Shown: positions 51,334 to 60,123 of the stretch, one piece after another
Position numbering within the stretch: position 1 is the first letter of the stretch
Layout: each line of letters starts with the position of its first letter
From: Bacteroidales bacterium
GTDB taxonomy: Bacteria > Bacteroidota > Bacteroidia > Bacteroidales > FEN-979
Direction: 5' to 3'
NCBI GenBank assembly: GCA_023229525.1
Contig: JALNZC010000005.1
Coordinates: forward strand, 1 to 64,000
DNA: 64,000 nt
Notes under the pieces: model-generated
Told to the model about the DNA's origin: nothing
Seen by the model: only the letters and a program-made list of their open reading frames with translations
Databases searched by the model: none
Program-made: the position numbers and the translations under genes

Positions 51334-52620
51334 TTATTCTTTTATGACAAAAGGCAGGAACACCTTGAATTTTGTGCCATTATTCACTTCACTTTCAAGG
51401 CTGATCTTTCCGTGGTGTTCTTCCACGATGGCCTTTACATAATTCAGACCAAGTCCGAATCCCCGCACCTCATGAATGTTTCCTGTCGGGACACGGTAGA
51501 GCTTATCGAAGATTTTTTTCTGCTCATTCTTACCAATGCCGATGCCGTTGTCTTCAATCTGAAATACAATGCCGTTATGAACATTTTCAGTGCTTATCCG
51601 GATAAGGGGTTTTTTTGGTGAATACTTGTTGGCATTATCGAGCAGGTTGTAAAAAAGATTGGCAACATGAACCTTATCGCCTTCAATGACAGCACGGGTG
51701 GCACCAAAATTTCGGATGATCTCGCCATCTTTGATTTCGACCTGGATACGCAAATTCTTTATCACATCTGAAATAATATCATGAACATTGATCTTTTCCT
51801 TGGTCATCTTCAGTTGACCTTTATCGATAACAGCTGTTTGCAGTATTTTTTCGGCCATCACCGAAAGACGCTTATTTTCTTCCCGGATCATGGAAAGATA
51901 ACTTTCAAGAAATTCACCGGAACCGCGAAGCTCCTTGTCACTTAAGGCTTCACATGCCAGGGAAATGGTTGAAATAGGGGTTTTGAACTCGTGCGTCATG
52001 TTGTTAATGAAATCGTTTTTCATTTCCGATAACCGTTTCTGCCTGAAAATCGTGGTAATGGTGTAAGTGAATGAATATACAATCACGATGATGAGAATTA
52101 TCGAAATCAGTAACATCCCCCACAATTCGGTGAGCAGGAACTGTTTTTCCTGGGGGAAATATATGCAGAGGTACTCCGGGCTGGTATAAATGTCGTTCTG
52201 GAACAGCGGGAATGCATATCCATTTTGGATCAGTTCTTTCTGGTATGCCTCTGATTTCTTGATCAGGAACTGGCTTCCCTCCGGTTTATAGATCCCGAAT
52301 TCGTAACGTGTATCGATACCCCGGCTGTTAAGCACAGAAGAGATCAGCGAATCGAGTTCATCCTTCGTCAGAAATGTATCATAGGTAAGATGACGGTTGA
52401 AATTGAGCATGCTTTCATATTGATTGGTCTGCAAGGCTTTATTCTTTTCCATCCGCTCCACTTTCTGTACTACCTTGACCATCGCTTCGGTAACACTTCT
52501 TCGGAAATTGGCCTCCTTCACGGACGATGCGTTCTGAATCCAGTAAATCTGAATGCCCATCAATCCGATAAGTGCCAGAGTCATCGAAATTATGGTAAAG
52601 ATGATGATTCTCCTGTTCAT
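51334..52620 (-). CDS. rprX: Sensor histidine kinase (RprX-like)
   Basis: A 428-residue kinase. Two membrane helices (about 7-25 and 165-187) enclose a periplasmic domain of about 140 residues. The HisKA motif is NDFINNMTHEFKTPISTI, with the phosphorylated His in MTHEF (about 210). ATP-binding motifs follow: FYNLLDNANKYS (N box), EDNGIGIG (G1) and GFGLGLNYVKAI (G2). It phosphorylates the regulator encoded downstream. The ligand is unknown. Confidence 0.87.
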   Translation of the reverse strand: MNRRIIIFTIISMTLALIGLMGIQIYWIQNASSVKEANFRRSVTEAMVKVVQKVERMEKNKALQTNQYESMLNFNRHLTYDTFLTKDELDSLISSVLNSRGIDTRYEFGIYKPEGSQFLIKKSEAYQKELIQNGYAFPLFQNDIYTSPEYLCIYFPQEKQFLLTELWGMLLISIILIIVIVYSFTYTITTIFRQKRLSEMKNDFINNMTHEFKTPISTISLACEALSDKELRGSGEFLESYLSMIREENKRLSVMAEKILQTAVIDKGQLKMTKEKINVHDIISDVIKNLRIQVEIKDGEIIRNFGATRAVIEGDKVHVANLFYNLLDNANKYSPKKPLIRISTENVHNGIVFQIEDNGIGIGKNEQKKIFDKLYRVPTGNIHEVRGFGLGLNYVKAIVEEHHGKISLESEVNNGTKFKVFLPFVIKE

Positions 52621-52711
52621 GGCTTCAAAGGTATCGAAAATTAGTTTTATTGGTTTAACACTTTTTAACGTATATTAATATTCCTTAACACTTTCGGGAA
52701 AAGAATTGACC

Positions 52712-52830
52712 TATTTTTGTGACGCGCAACAATCATCAGACGTTTTGCTCAGACAGCAAGTGCTTTTTTGGAATTAACATTTGTCTATTGAATTTTAAGT
52801 GTGTTCAGGCAAGGAACACACTTTTTTTTT
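52712..52830 (+). ncRNA. Candidate small RNA or transcriptional leader upstream of pgi
   Basis: A -7 box TATTTTTG (52712-52719) is followed by about 75 bases without a plausible ORF and then by an intrinsic terminator hairpin at 52797-52830. The pgi start codon is about 50 bases further on. So the transcript could be a short RNA of about 110 bases, or a leader whose terminator controls pgi. No known family is recognised. Confidence 0.4.
52797..52830 (+). terminator. Strong intrinsic terminator before pgi
   Basis: A ten-base stem AAGTGTGTTC/GAACACACTT with a seven-base loop, followed by a run of T. It lies upstream of the pgi ATG, so pgi needs read-through or its own promoter after it. Confidence 0.8.
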
Positions 52831-52880
52831 GTGTTCTGGCGTTCTTCTTTTTATCTTCGTACTACCAAAATCACAGCAAC

Positions 52881-54236
52881 ATGTCACAGCTTAATATTGA
52901 AATTGAAAATGCCAAATCATTTATCGGAGATAAGTTCCTGCCCAGTTTCCGGGAAGAGTTGAGCAATTATCATCGGATGCTGGTCGACAAGACCGGTAAG
53001 GGAAACGATTTTCTGGGATGGATTGACCTTCCAGTCGCGACTGATGCTGATCTGATCAACCGGATCAACGAAGATGCAAGCTGGATCCAGGCGGTCGCCG
53101 AAGTTTTCGTGGTCATCGGGATCGGTGGTTCCTACCTCGGTTCCAGGGCCGTGATCGAAGCGCTTGGAAACCCATTCCAATCATTGTTGAACCGAAGAGT
53201 ACATCCCCTGATCATTTTTGCCGGAGAAAATCTCAGTGAAGATTACCATGCAAATCTGCTGGAATTACTCGATCATAAAAATTATGCAGTGGCTGTGATT
53301 TCAAAATCGGGGACAACTACCGAACCGGCCGTCGCATTTCGACTGATCAAACAGCATCTTGAAAATAAATACGGAAAAGAGGAAGCGAGTAAACGTATCT
53401 TTGCCATCACAGATGAACGACGGGGCGCCCTGAAGAACCTGGCTGATAGCGAAGGTTATGTTTCGTATGTTATTCCCAATGATGTCGGAGGCCGTTATTC
53501 CGTACTTACCCCCGTCGGGTTATTACCCATTGCTGTTGCAGGTTTTGATATCCAGGCCCTGATGGATGGCGCACGGCAGATGCGTGAAGTTGCGCTTCAT
53601 TCTTCCGATTACGAGCAAAATCCCTGTGCACTTTATGCTGCTGTTCGAAATATTCTTTACCGAAATGGGAAATTTATAGAGATCCTGGTTGCCTATGAAC
53701 CGAATCTTCTCTATTTTATCGAATGGTGGAAACAACTTTATGGGGAGAGCGAAGGAAAGGAAAACAAAGGTATTTTCCCGGCAGGGGTAACCTTTACCAG
53801 TGACCTGCATTCCATGGGGCAATATATTCAGGAGGGTACGCGCACCTTATTCGAAACGGTGATCTCGGTTGAACAACCGGCGAGGACTTTGCAAATTCCG
53901 GATGACTCGGAAAATCTCGATGGGCTGAATTTCATATCCGGAAAACGTCTTTCAGAAGTAAACAGGATGGCCGAGTTTGGAACCATGCTGGCCCATGTCG
54001 ACGGAGGAGTGCCAAACATCAGGATCTCTATTCCGGCAATCAACGAAAATGCGTTGGGCCAGCTCATCTACTTCTTTGAATTTTCCTGTGCCCTTAGCGG
54101 TTATGCCCTGGGAATTAATCCCTTTGATCAGCCAGGAGTAGAAGCGTATAAGAAAAACATGTTTGCACTGCTGGGCAAGCCCGGATATCAGAAGGAAACG
54201 GAAGCATTACTAAAAAGATTGAACCAGAGCGGGTAA
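52881..54236 (+). CDS. pgi: Glucose-6-phosphate isomerase
   Basis: A 451-residue enzyme from the ATG at 52881; the long upstream frame crosses the terminator and is not used. Signatures are GIGGSYLGSRAVIEAL, VISKSGTTTEPAVAFRL and the C-terminal FEFSCALSGYALGINPFDQPGVEAYK (lysine of the active site). The Glu and His catalytic residues lie in GARQMREVAL-like and SDLHSMGQY segments. It interconverts glucose-6-phosphate and fructose-6-phosphate in glycolysis and gluconeogenesis. The length matches the short bacterial type. Confidence 0.95.
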   Translation: MSQLNIEIENAKSFIGDKFLPSFREELSNYHRMLVDKTGKGNDFLGWIDLPVATDADLINRINEDASWIQAVAEVFVVIGIGGSYLGSRAVIEALGNPFQSLLNRRVHPLIIFAGENLSEDYHANLLELLDHKNYAVAVISKSGTTTEPAVAFRLIKQHLENKYGKEEASKRIFAITDERRGALKNLADSEGYVSYVIPNDVGGRYSVLTPVGLLPIAVAGFDIQALMDGARQMREVALHSSDYEQNPCALYAAVRNILYRNGKFIEILVAYEPNLLYFIEWWKQLYGESEGKENKGIFPAGVTFTSDLHSMGQYIQEGTRTLFETVISVEQPARTLQIPDDSENLDGLNFISGKRLSEVNRMAEFGTMLAHVDGGVPNIRISIPAINENALGQLIYFFEFSCALSGYALGINPFDQPGVEAYKKNMFALLGKPGYQKETEALLKRLNQSG

Positions 54237-54255
54237 GCGATAAAATTTACGATTG

Positions 54256-54360
54256 ATCCAGTATCCAGCATCCTGTATCCTGTATCTTGTATCTTGTATC
54301 TTGTATCCTGTATCCTGTATCCTGTATCCTGTATCCAGCATCCTGCATCCTGCATTCTGC
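54256..54360. repeat. ATCCTGTATCCAGCATCC/ATCTTGTATC-type repeat, copy D
   Basis: About 105 bases of GTATCCT, GTATCTT and GCATCCT units between the convergent pgi and purN genes. It belongs to the family of copies A, B and C and again follows an ATTTACGATT stretch. Confidence 0.85.
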
Positions 54361-54364
54361 CAGT

Positions 54365-54937
54365 TTACCTCGATTTTTTTACGACCGATTCAATGATTTC
54401 CGGAAAGTGCCGGTATTCGAGTTGATGAATTTTTTCTGCCAGGGTTTCAGGGGTTTCTCCAGGGATTACCGGACAACGTGACTGAAAAATGATCTGGCCA
54501 TCGTCATATTTTTCATTCACATAATGTATCGTGATACCTGATTCTGGATCCCCCGATGCAAGCACAGCCTGATGTACACGTGTACCATACATTCCTTTAC
54601 CGCCATATTTCGGCAAGAGGGCCGGATGAATATTCAGGATTTTTCCTTGAAAAGCAGAAAGTATATTTTCCGGTATGAGCCAGAGGAATCCTGCAAGTAC
54701 AATGTGACTGATATTCTGAACCGCAAGGATATCCGGAACGTAATTGGATCCGTAAAACTCTTTCCGACTGAAAACCACAGATGGAATTTTCAGGTTCCTT
54801 GCTCTTTCAAGGACATAAGCACGGGGATTATTGGTCAGAATGAGATCGATCCCGATATGCGGGTTTCCTGAAAAATATTCGACAATCCGTTGAACATTCG
54901 ATCCGTTCCCCGAAGCAAAAAGGGCAAGACTGGGCAT
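54365..54937 (-). CDS. purN: Phosphoribosylglycinamide formyltransferase
   Basis: A 190-residue enzyme of purine synthesis that transfers a formyl group from N10-formyl-tetrahydrofolate to glycinamide ribonucleotide. Motifs are LFASGNGSNVQRIV, VLAGFLWLIP, ILNIHPALLPKYGG (catalytic Asn and His) and DDGQIIFQ (catalytic Asp). A TATTTTTG box lies 20 bases upstream at 54964-54957. The start ATG is followed directly by the first strand; the gene is not in an operon with other pur genes. Confidence 0.95.
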   Translation of the reverse strand: MPSLALFASGNGSNVQRIVEYFSGNPHIGIDLILTNNPRAYVLERARNLKIPSVVFSRKEFYGSNYVPDILAVQNISHIVLAGFLWLIPENILSAFQGKILNIHPALLPKYGGKGMYGTRVHQAVLASGDPESGITIHYVNEKYDDGQIIFQSRCPVIPGETPETLAEKIHQLEYRHFPEIIESVVKKSR

Positions 54938-54956
54938 GAAAAAGAAATGTTTCAGA

Positions 54957-54964
54957 CAAAAATA
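54957..54964 (-). promoter_or_regulatory. -7 box TATTTTTG for purN
   Basis: TATTTTTG on the minus strand matches TAnnTTTG and lies 20 bases before the ATG at 54937. No clear -33 element. Confidence 0.4.
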
Positions 54965-55131
54965 CGAAAGGAAAGGTCAGGATTAACAGAACCTAACGAC
55001 AAATGAAGTAATTCATTGACTCAAAAGGATAAAACTATATTGTTTGAGGGATGAGTGAACCTAACATATTTTGAAAATGACATTTTATCCGGAATGCATG
55101 TTTTGAAACTGTTAAAAAATCATAAATATTG

Positions 55132-55161
55132 TTGGTGGGAAAGAAGAATTTCTTTTCTTTG
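55132..55161 (+). promoter_or_regulatory. Promoter-like sequence before acpP
   Basis: TTG at 55132-55134 is followed after 19 bases by TTTCTTTG (55154-55161), one mismatch from TAnnTTTG. The acpP ATG is 30 bases downstream. Confidence 0.4.
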
Positions 55162-55190
55162 CAATCCGTTTAACCAAAAAAGAAATTAAC

Positions 55191-55427
55191 ATGTCTGACA
55201 TTGCAGCAAAAGTAAAAGCTATCATTGTTGATAAGCTTGGTGTTGATGAAAGTGAAGTTACGCCCGAAGCTAGCTTTACCAATGATCTTGGTGCTGACTC
55301 TCTTGATACGGTGGAATTGATCATGGAATTCGAAAAGGAATTCGATATTGCCATCCCTGATGATCAGGCCGAAAAGATAAGCACAGTTGGAGAAGCTATT
55401 GCTTACATTGAGAATAACACCAAATAA
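55191..55427 (+). CDS. acpP: Acyl carrier protein
   Basis: A 78-residue acidic protein with the phosphopantetheine-binding motif [15 protein letters not shown] (Ser in DSL, about residue 38). It carries the growing acyl chain in fatty acid synthesis. A hairpin lies between it and fabF, so acpP may be transcribed in excess, as expected for this abundant protein. Confidence 0.96.
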   Translation: MSDIAAKVKAIIVDKLGVDESEVTPEASFTNDLGADSLDTVELIMEFEKEFDIAIPDDQAEKISTVGEAIAYIENNTK

Positions 55428-55490
55428 GGAACTCAATAACACGAAGAGCCTATTCTGGATGTTACTCCCTGAACGATTTTAATGAATTGA

Positions 55491-55511
55491 AACCCCGCAC
55501 TTTGCGGGGTT
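55491..55511 (+). terminator. Hairpin between acpP and fabF (attenuator-like)
   Basis: A perfect nine-base stem AACCCCGCA/TGCGGGGTT with a three-base loop, followed by a short CTCCTTT tract. It is 64 bases after acpP and 36 before the GTG of fabF. It may limit read-through so acpP exceeds fabF. Confidence 0.65.
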
Positions 55512-55546
55512 CTCCTTTAACCAATGAACCTTTAAAAGATGTACCC

Positions 55547-56797
55547 GTGGAATTAAGACGAGTTGTTGTAACTGGTCTTGGTGCTCTTACACCGATCGGA
55601 AATTCTGTTACAGAATTCTGGAATAATCTGATTAAAGGAGTAAGTGGCGCAGGCCCGATCACACGTTTCGATTCTTCTAAATTTAAAACCCAGTTCGCTT
55701 GCGAGGTTAAAAACTTCAACCCCGAGGACTTTTTTGACCGGAAAGAGGTTCGGAAATATGACCGTTGTTCCCAATTTGGCATTACTTGTGCCGACCAGGC
55801 TGTCAAGGATGCCGGCTTTGACTTGACAACCATCAACCATGATAAAGTAGGTGTGATATGGGCTTCGGGGATCGGTGGACTTGAAACCTTTGCCAGTGAA
55901 GTGATTGCGTTTGCACTTGGTGACGGGACACCACGCTTCAGCCCCTTTTTCATTCCAAAGATGATCTCCGATATCACAGCTGGTCATATTTCGATGAAGT
56001 ATGGGTTTCACGGCCCTAATTTTGCAACTGTATCGGCATGCGCTTCTTCAGCCAATGCACTGGTTGATGCTTTTAATTTTATTCGCCTCGGAAAAGCAGA
56101 TATTTTCGTTGCAGGTGGATCCGAAGCCGCTATCACCACGGTGGGTGTAGGGGGCTTTAATGCCATGCATGCACTTTCGACCCGCAATGATGACCCGCAT
56201 ACTGCCTCACGACCTTTTGATAAGGACCGTGATGGTTTCGTGATGGGTGAAGGAGCAGGTGCATTGGTTTTTGAAGAACTTGAACATGCCAGAGCCCGGG
56301 GTGCAAAAATTTATGCGGACGTAATTGGTGGCGGTTTATCAGCTGATGCACACCATATAACCGCGCCCCATCCAGACGGGCTCGGCGCTATTTTATCGAT
56401 GCGGACAGCCCTGGCTGATGCCGGAATCACAATCGAAGCCATTGATCATATTAATACGCACGGTACTTCAACTCCGGCAGGCGATATTGCTGAACCAAAA
56501 GCAATCGTAAGTTTATTTGGCGACCATGCAGCCAAGATAAATATCAACTCCACCAAGTCGATGACCGGCCATCTGTTGGGTGCTGCCGGCGCCATTGAGG
56601 CAATTGCGACACTGCTTGCCGTAAAGAACGATATTGTTCCCCCGACGATCAACCATTTCACCGATGACCCGGAAATTGCCCCATTGAACTTCACTTTTAA
56701 ACAGGCACAAAAACGCGTGGTGAAATATGCTTTAAGCAATACCTTCGGATTTGGCGGACACAATGCCACCGTGATCTTTACGAAACATATGGCTTAA
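55547..56797 (+). CDS. fabF: 3-oxoacyl-[acyl-carrier-protein] synthase II
   Basis: A 416-residue condensing enzyme. The GTG at 55547 gives the standard start (MELRRVVVTGLGALTPIGN); nearby ATG codons are out of frame and quickly blocked. Active-site residues are Cys in VSACASSANALVDAF, His in NTHGTSTPAGD and His in SMTGHLLGAAGAIEA. It elongates acyl-ACP with malonyl-ACP. It follows acpP and precedes rnc by 5 bases. Confidence 0.95.
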   Translation: MELRRVVVTGLGALTPIGNSVTEFWNNLIKGVSGAGPITRFDSSKFKTQFACEVKNFNPEDFFDRKEVRKYDRCSQFGITCADQAVKDAGFDLTTINHDKVGVIWASGIGGLETFASEVIAFALGDGTPRFSPFFIPKMISDITAGHISMKYGFHGPNFATVSACASSANALVDAFNFIRLGKADIFVAGGSEAAITTVGVGGFNAMHALSTRNDDPHTASRPFDKDRDGFVMGEGAGALVFEELEHARARGAKIYADVIGGGLSADAHHITAPHPDGLGAILSMRTALADAGITIEAIDHINTHGTSTPAGDIAEPKAIVSLFGDHAAKININSTKSMTGHLLGAAGAIEAIATLLAVKNDIVPPTINHFTDDPEIAPLNFTFKQAQKRVVKYALSNTFGFGGHNATVIFTKHMA

Positions 56798-56802
56798 TAT
56801 AC

Positions 56803-57543
56803 TTGAGGTTCAGACCGTACAAACCGGGTTTTACTGATTTTTCCTCCGACAGGCAATTAAAAATCGCGATAAAAAGTATCCTCGGATATAAACCTGGGAA
56901 TATCTTTTTATACCATCTTGCATTCCTTCATAAATCAGCAACACAAGAAACCCTCAACGGTCTTAAGGTCAATAACGAGCGACTTGAATTTCTGGGCGAT
57001 GCTATCCTCGATGCTGTAACAGCTGATTACCTGTTCAAGATCTTTCCCACAAAAGACGAAGGCTTTCTCACGGAAATGCGTTCGAAAATGGTCAGCCGTG
57101 TTACCCTGAATAAACTTTCACGAAAAATGGGGATTGATCAGCTTATCCTGCTTGAAGGTTCCGCCTCCGGCGCCTTCCGGTCTTACCGGGGTGATGCCTT
57201 CGAAGCCCTGATCGGAGCGATTTATCTTGATAAAGGTTACGATTTTACAAGGAAGATCATCCTCGATCGCATATTTGGTTATTATTTCAATATTGACGAC
57301 CTGGTTAACCAGGAAGTAAATTTTAAAAGTAAAGTAATCGAATGGGCCCAGCACGAAAAAAAACAAATCCGTTTCGTTGTTGTGGAAGAGGTGGGATCCG
57401 GTTATAAAAAGCAGTACATCGTTGAGCTTTTGGCAGACGACTGTCCTCTTTCCCGGGGTCAGGATTATTCCATTAAAGGAGCTGAGCAAAATGCCGCTGA
57501 AAAAGGTTGGCAAAAAATAAATAAGGAAACCATTGACCTTTGA
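56803..57543 (+). CDS. rnc: Ribonuclease III
   Basis: A 246-residue enzyme starting at TTG (56803), the only start codon in frame before the conserved region. The RNase III signature NERLEFLGDAILDAVTADYLF (residues about 58-78) carries the catalytic acids, with the second acidic group in GDAFEALIGAIYLDKGYD. A double-stranded RNA-binding domain follows (about 165-246). It cuts double-stranded RNA for rRNA and mRNA processing. It lies 5 bases after fabF. Confidence 0.95.
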   Translation: MRFRPYKPGFTDFSSDRQLKIAIKSILGYKPGNIFLYHLAFLHKSATQETLNGLKVNNERLEFLGDAILDAVTADYLFKIFPTKDEGFLTEMRSKMVSRVTLNKLSRKMGIDQLILLEGSASGAFRSYRGDAFEALIGAIYLDKGYDFTRKIILDRIFGYYFNIDDLVNQEVNFKSKVIEWAQHEKKQIRFVVVEEVGSGYKKQYIVELLADDCPLSRGQDYSIKGAEQNAAEKGWQKINKETIDL

Positions 57544-57563
57544 CCTGAGAATGGTTAACTTTG
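57533..57563 (+). promoter_or_regulatory. Bacteroidota-type promoter before the IPExxxVDY gene
   Basis: TTG at 57533-57535 is followed after 20 bases by TAACTTTG (57556-57563). It starts inside the end of rnc. The next ATG is at 57589, 25 bases downstream. Confidence 0.6.
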
Positions 57564-57588
57564 TTTTGATCAAACAAAGCGCCGTCGT

Positions 57589-58050
57589 ATGGTAAAGAAA
57601 ATTCCTTTCAACTCACGGTCTGAACCTTCGCAATATACACTGTTTGGCATCTCCTGTCACCTGAAAGATTACCGTTTGTCGTACTTGCTTAATGCCAAAC
57701 TGGATCTTGAATTCACCAAAATGGATGATTTTCAGGGATTCTCCTTCTATTTTTGCCGCGACGAAGAGCTCTTCAACATTTACTATTTACTGTCGAACCG
57801 CATCCCTGAATCCATCCTGTTACCCGAACTGAAGCAGACCGATTTCCTTTTGATCGTGGAAGGCCCGATGAAAAAAATCAATAAAGACCGGTTACTTCAA
57901 AATATCAAGGCTATTCCGAACGTTTTAACATCCTTTGAGATACGGTTTACCACAATAAAAAATTATGAAAATATGCTTGCTGATCTCGAAATTCATTGTA
58001 TGAAAATAAAAAAGAATTCTACCATGAAATATTCACCCATTAAAAAATAG
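57589..58050 (+). CDS. IPExxxVDY-family protein
   Basis: A 153-residue protein with SNRIPESILLPELKQTDFLLIVEG near the middle, matching the name-giving motif of the family in Bacteroidota, with TDF in place of VDY. It has a mixed alpha/beta pattern and no signal peptide. The family usually sits beside rnc and pyruvate kinase genes; function is unknown. It has its own predicted promoter. Confidence 0.8.
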   Translation: MVKKIPFNSRSEPSQYTLFGISCHLKDYRLSYLLNAKLDLEFTKMDDFQGFSFYFCRDEELFNIYYLLSNRIPESILLPELKQTDFLLIVEGPMKKINKDRLLQNIKAIPNVLTSFEIRFTTIKNYENMLADLEIHCMKIKKNSTMKYSPIKK

Positions 58051-58054
58051 GAGG
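58049..58054 (+). promoter_or_regulatory. Shine-Dalgarno AGGAGG for the phasin-like gene
   Basis: AGGAGG lies 7 bases before the ATG at 58062 and overlaps the stop of the previous gene. Strong Shine-Dalgarno sites are rare in Bacteroidota, so high expression or translational coupling is likely. Confidence 0.7.
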
Positions 58055-58061
58055 AACTGAT

Positions 58062-58427
58062 ATGTTAGAAGAATTAAAGAAATCCATTGATAAGGGGCTT
58101 GATTATGCCGCCTTGACCCGGGATAAAATTACCCAGGCAGCCAAAGAACTGGCCAAAGAAAACAAGCTGACCAAAGAGGAAGCAAAAAAACTGTTGGATC
58201 ATTGGTTAAAGAAATCGGAGGAAACACGCAAATCGATTGAATCCGACATTCAGCATCTTATTCAGACAACCCTGAAAAAGATGAATGTTCCAACCCAGGA
58301 AGATATCAGAATCCTCGAAGGGCGACTCAAAAAACTGGAAGTTTCTCATAAAACTCCGGCAAAGCCAAAGGCCGTTCCCACGGTGGGAAAAAGCACCAAA
58401 CCTGTGGCAGCCAGGAACAAAAAGTAA
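58062..58427 (+). CDS. Phasin-like coiled-coil protein
   Basis: A 121-residue, almost entirely helical protein: DKGLDYAALTRDKITQAAKELAKE, then KKLLDHWLKKSEETRKSIESDIQHLIQTTLKKMNVPTQEDIRILEGRLKKLE. The tail is Ala/Lys/Pro-rich. The pattern resembles PhaF/phasin-like proteins that bind polyhydroxyalkanoate granules or membranes. No pha gene is in the window, so the name is by pattern only. It precedes the UbiB-like kinase by 8 bases. Confidence 0.68.
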   Translation: MLEELKKSIDKGLDYAALTRDKITQAAKELAKENKLTKEEAKKLLDHWLKKSEETRKSIESDIQHLIQTTLKKMNVPTQEDIRILEGRLKKLEVSHKTPAKPKAVPTVGKSTKPVAARNKK

Positions 58428-58435
58428 ATCCTGTG

Positions 58436-60082
58436 ATGTTCTCTAAAATCGGTCTTGCTGTGAATGAAATCGGCAGGGCCCGTGAAATCGTTGGCATTGT
58501 TGTAAAATATGGGCTTAGCGAGTGGGTGACCACTTCGGGCCTGGGAAAGTTTTTTATTTCCAAAAAACGCCTTGCACGTCTTGAACGTTACAACCAATGG
58601 GAACGAATCCGAATGGCGGTGGAAGAACTGGGACCGACCTTTATTAAATTCGGACAGATCCTTGCCGACCGTCCCGATATCGTTCCGGAAGAGTTGCGTT
58701 CAGAGCTGAAAAAGTTGCAGGATGAAGCACAACCTATGTCCGACGAATTGGCCATGAAGGAAATCGAAAAAGAACTTGGCCGCCCGATAGGAGAGATTTT
58801 CAGGGAATTTGATTCCAACCGATTGGCTTCAGCTTCTATGGCTCAGACATACCGGGCTGTTTTGCTGAACGGAGAGGAAGTGTGTGTCAAGATCCAGCGA
58901 CCGGGAATTGATAAAAAGATTGAGCTTGATCTTCACCTGATGACCTTTTTTGCAGGGCGTACGCAACGAAGTAATCCTGAAATGGAGGCTATCAACATCG
59001 TCGGAGTGGTCAAGGAATTTGGAAAAACAATCAAGCGTGAACTCGATTTCCGGCACGAAGCTGCCAATGTTGTGCGTTTCGGACATTGTTTTGAAAATGA
59101 TCCCGACATCAAGGTACCCAAGATTTATTCCCAGTACGCTTCTCAGCGTATTCTTGTAGAAGAATTTGTCAGGGGAATAAAAGTGAGTGACCTGGAAAAT
59201 CTCCTCAAGACGGGAAATAACCCGGAAATTATTGCAAGGAATGCAGTTCGCCTGGTTTTCGACCAGATATTTACCCATGGTTTTTTTCATGCTGATCCCC
59301 ATCCCGGTAACCTCTTCGTATTGGAGGGGAACGTACTGTCATTTATTGATTTCGGGATGATGGGTTCATTGCGTCCGGAACACCTTAATTTTTTGGGACA
59401 ATATGTACTTGGATACCTCGACAGGGATGCCCATTACATGACAGAGGCCTTGCTCCGGGTTTCAGGTAAACGTAATTTCACCCGTTCCAAGGATCTCGAA
59501 TTCCAGATCAGCGAGTTGCTGGCTCATTATAAGTACCTGAGTATAGATGAAATGGATTTTGGCAGGATCATGAACGAGTCGGTCGACATCCTTGTCCGTT
59601 ACGGATTACGTATTCCCGCAAGTATCTATTTGCTGGTGAAAGCCCTGATGGCCATTGAACGTGTTGCCGTAGTACTGAATCCTAAGATCGATTTTGCCCA
59701 TGAAATGAGGCCCTATGCCATAGAACTCATGGCCAGACAATATAATCCCAAACAAATTGCCAAAGAGGTTTTCGATTCGCTTAAAGAATATTACAAACTT
59801 ATCAAAGAATTCCCGTCTGATCTCAATGAAATTATTTACAAGATCAAGGAAGGAAGGTTTAAAACCCAAATTGAAGTCAAAGGAATTGAACCGCTGATGG
59901 AACACATCGACAGCGCCAGCAACAGGGTCGCCATTGCCATCGTTATTGCAGCCCTGATCATCGGCGCTTCCATTATTTCACAATGGGAACAAATACGATG
60001 GATCGGGACGATCGTTTTTGGTCTGGCTGGAATTTTTGGTTTCTGGTTGGTAATCAAATTATTCAGAAAGAACAAATTTTAG
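58436..60082 (+). CDS. UbiB/ABC1-family atypical kinase
   Basis: A 548-residue protein from the ATG at 58436 (a GTG lies three bases earlier). It has the family KxGQ-type motif FIKFGQILADRPDIVPEEL (about residues 71-89), the Ala-rich loop ASASMAQTYRAVLLNGEEVCVKIQRPG and the catalytic HADPHPGNLF with DFGMMG. Two C-terminal membrane helices follow (about 495-540). These atypical kinases support quinone synthesis or membrane lipid homeostasis; in a menaquinone-based organism the role is unsettled. Confidence 0.9.
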   Translation: MFSKIGLAVNEIGRAREIVGIVVKYGLSEWVTTSGLGKFFISKKRLARLERYNQWERIRMAVEELGPTFIKFGQILADRPDIVPEELRSELKKLQDEAQPMSDELAMKEIEKELGRPIGEIFREFDSNRLASASMAQTYRAVLLNGEEVCVKIQRPGIDKKIELDLHLMTFFAGRTQRSNPEMEAINIVGVVKEFGKTIKRELDFRHEAANVVRFGHCFENDPDIKVPKIYSQYASQRILVEEFVRGIKVSDLENLLKTGNNPEIIARNAVRLVFDQIFTHGFFHADPHPGNLFVLEGNVLSFIDFGMMGSLRPEHLNFLGQYVLGYLDRDAHYMTEALLRVSGKRNFTRSKDLEFQISELLAHYKYLSIDEMDFGRIMNESVDILVRYGLRIPASIYLLVKALMAIERVAVVLNPKIDFAHEMRPYAIELMARQYNPKQIAKEVFDSLKEYYKLIKEFPSDLNEIIYKIKEGRFKTQIEVKGIEPLMEHIDSASNRVAIAIVIAALIIGASIISQWEQIRWIGTIVFGLAGIFGFWLVIKLFRKNKF

Positions 60083-60123
60083 CTGTTTAACTCACCACCT
60101 CGCCAGTTCACCAACTCACTAGT
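60083..60123. repeat. GTTCACCAACTCACTAG-type short repeat
   Basis: CTCACCACCTCGCCAGTTCACCAACTCACTAGTTCACC fills the gap between the convergent UbiB-like and pheS genes. It is a further intergenic repeat family, distinct from the others. Confidence 0.6.

Noticed and set aside
52719..52880. Long N-terminal extension of glucose-6-phosphate isomerase
   Set aside because: It would begin in the promoter and run through an intrinsic terminator; the ATG at 52881 gives the usual start.
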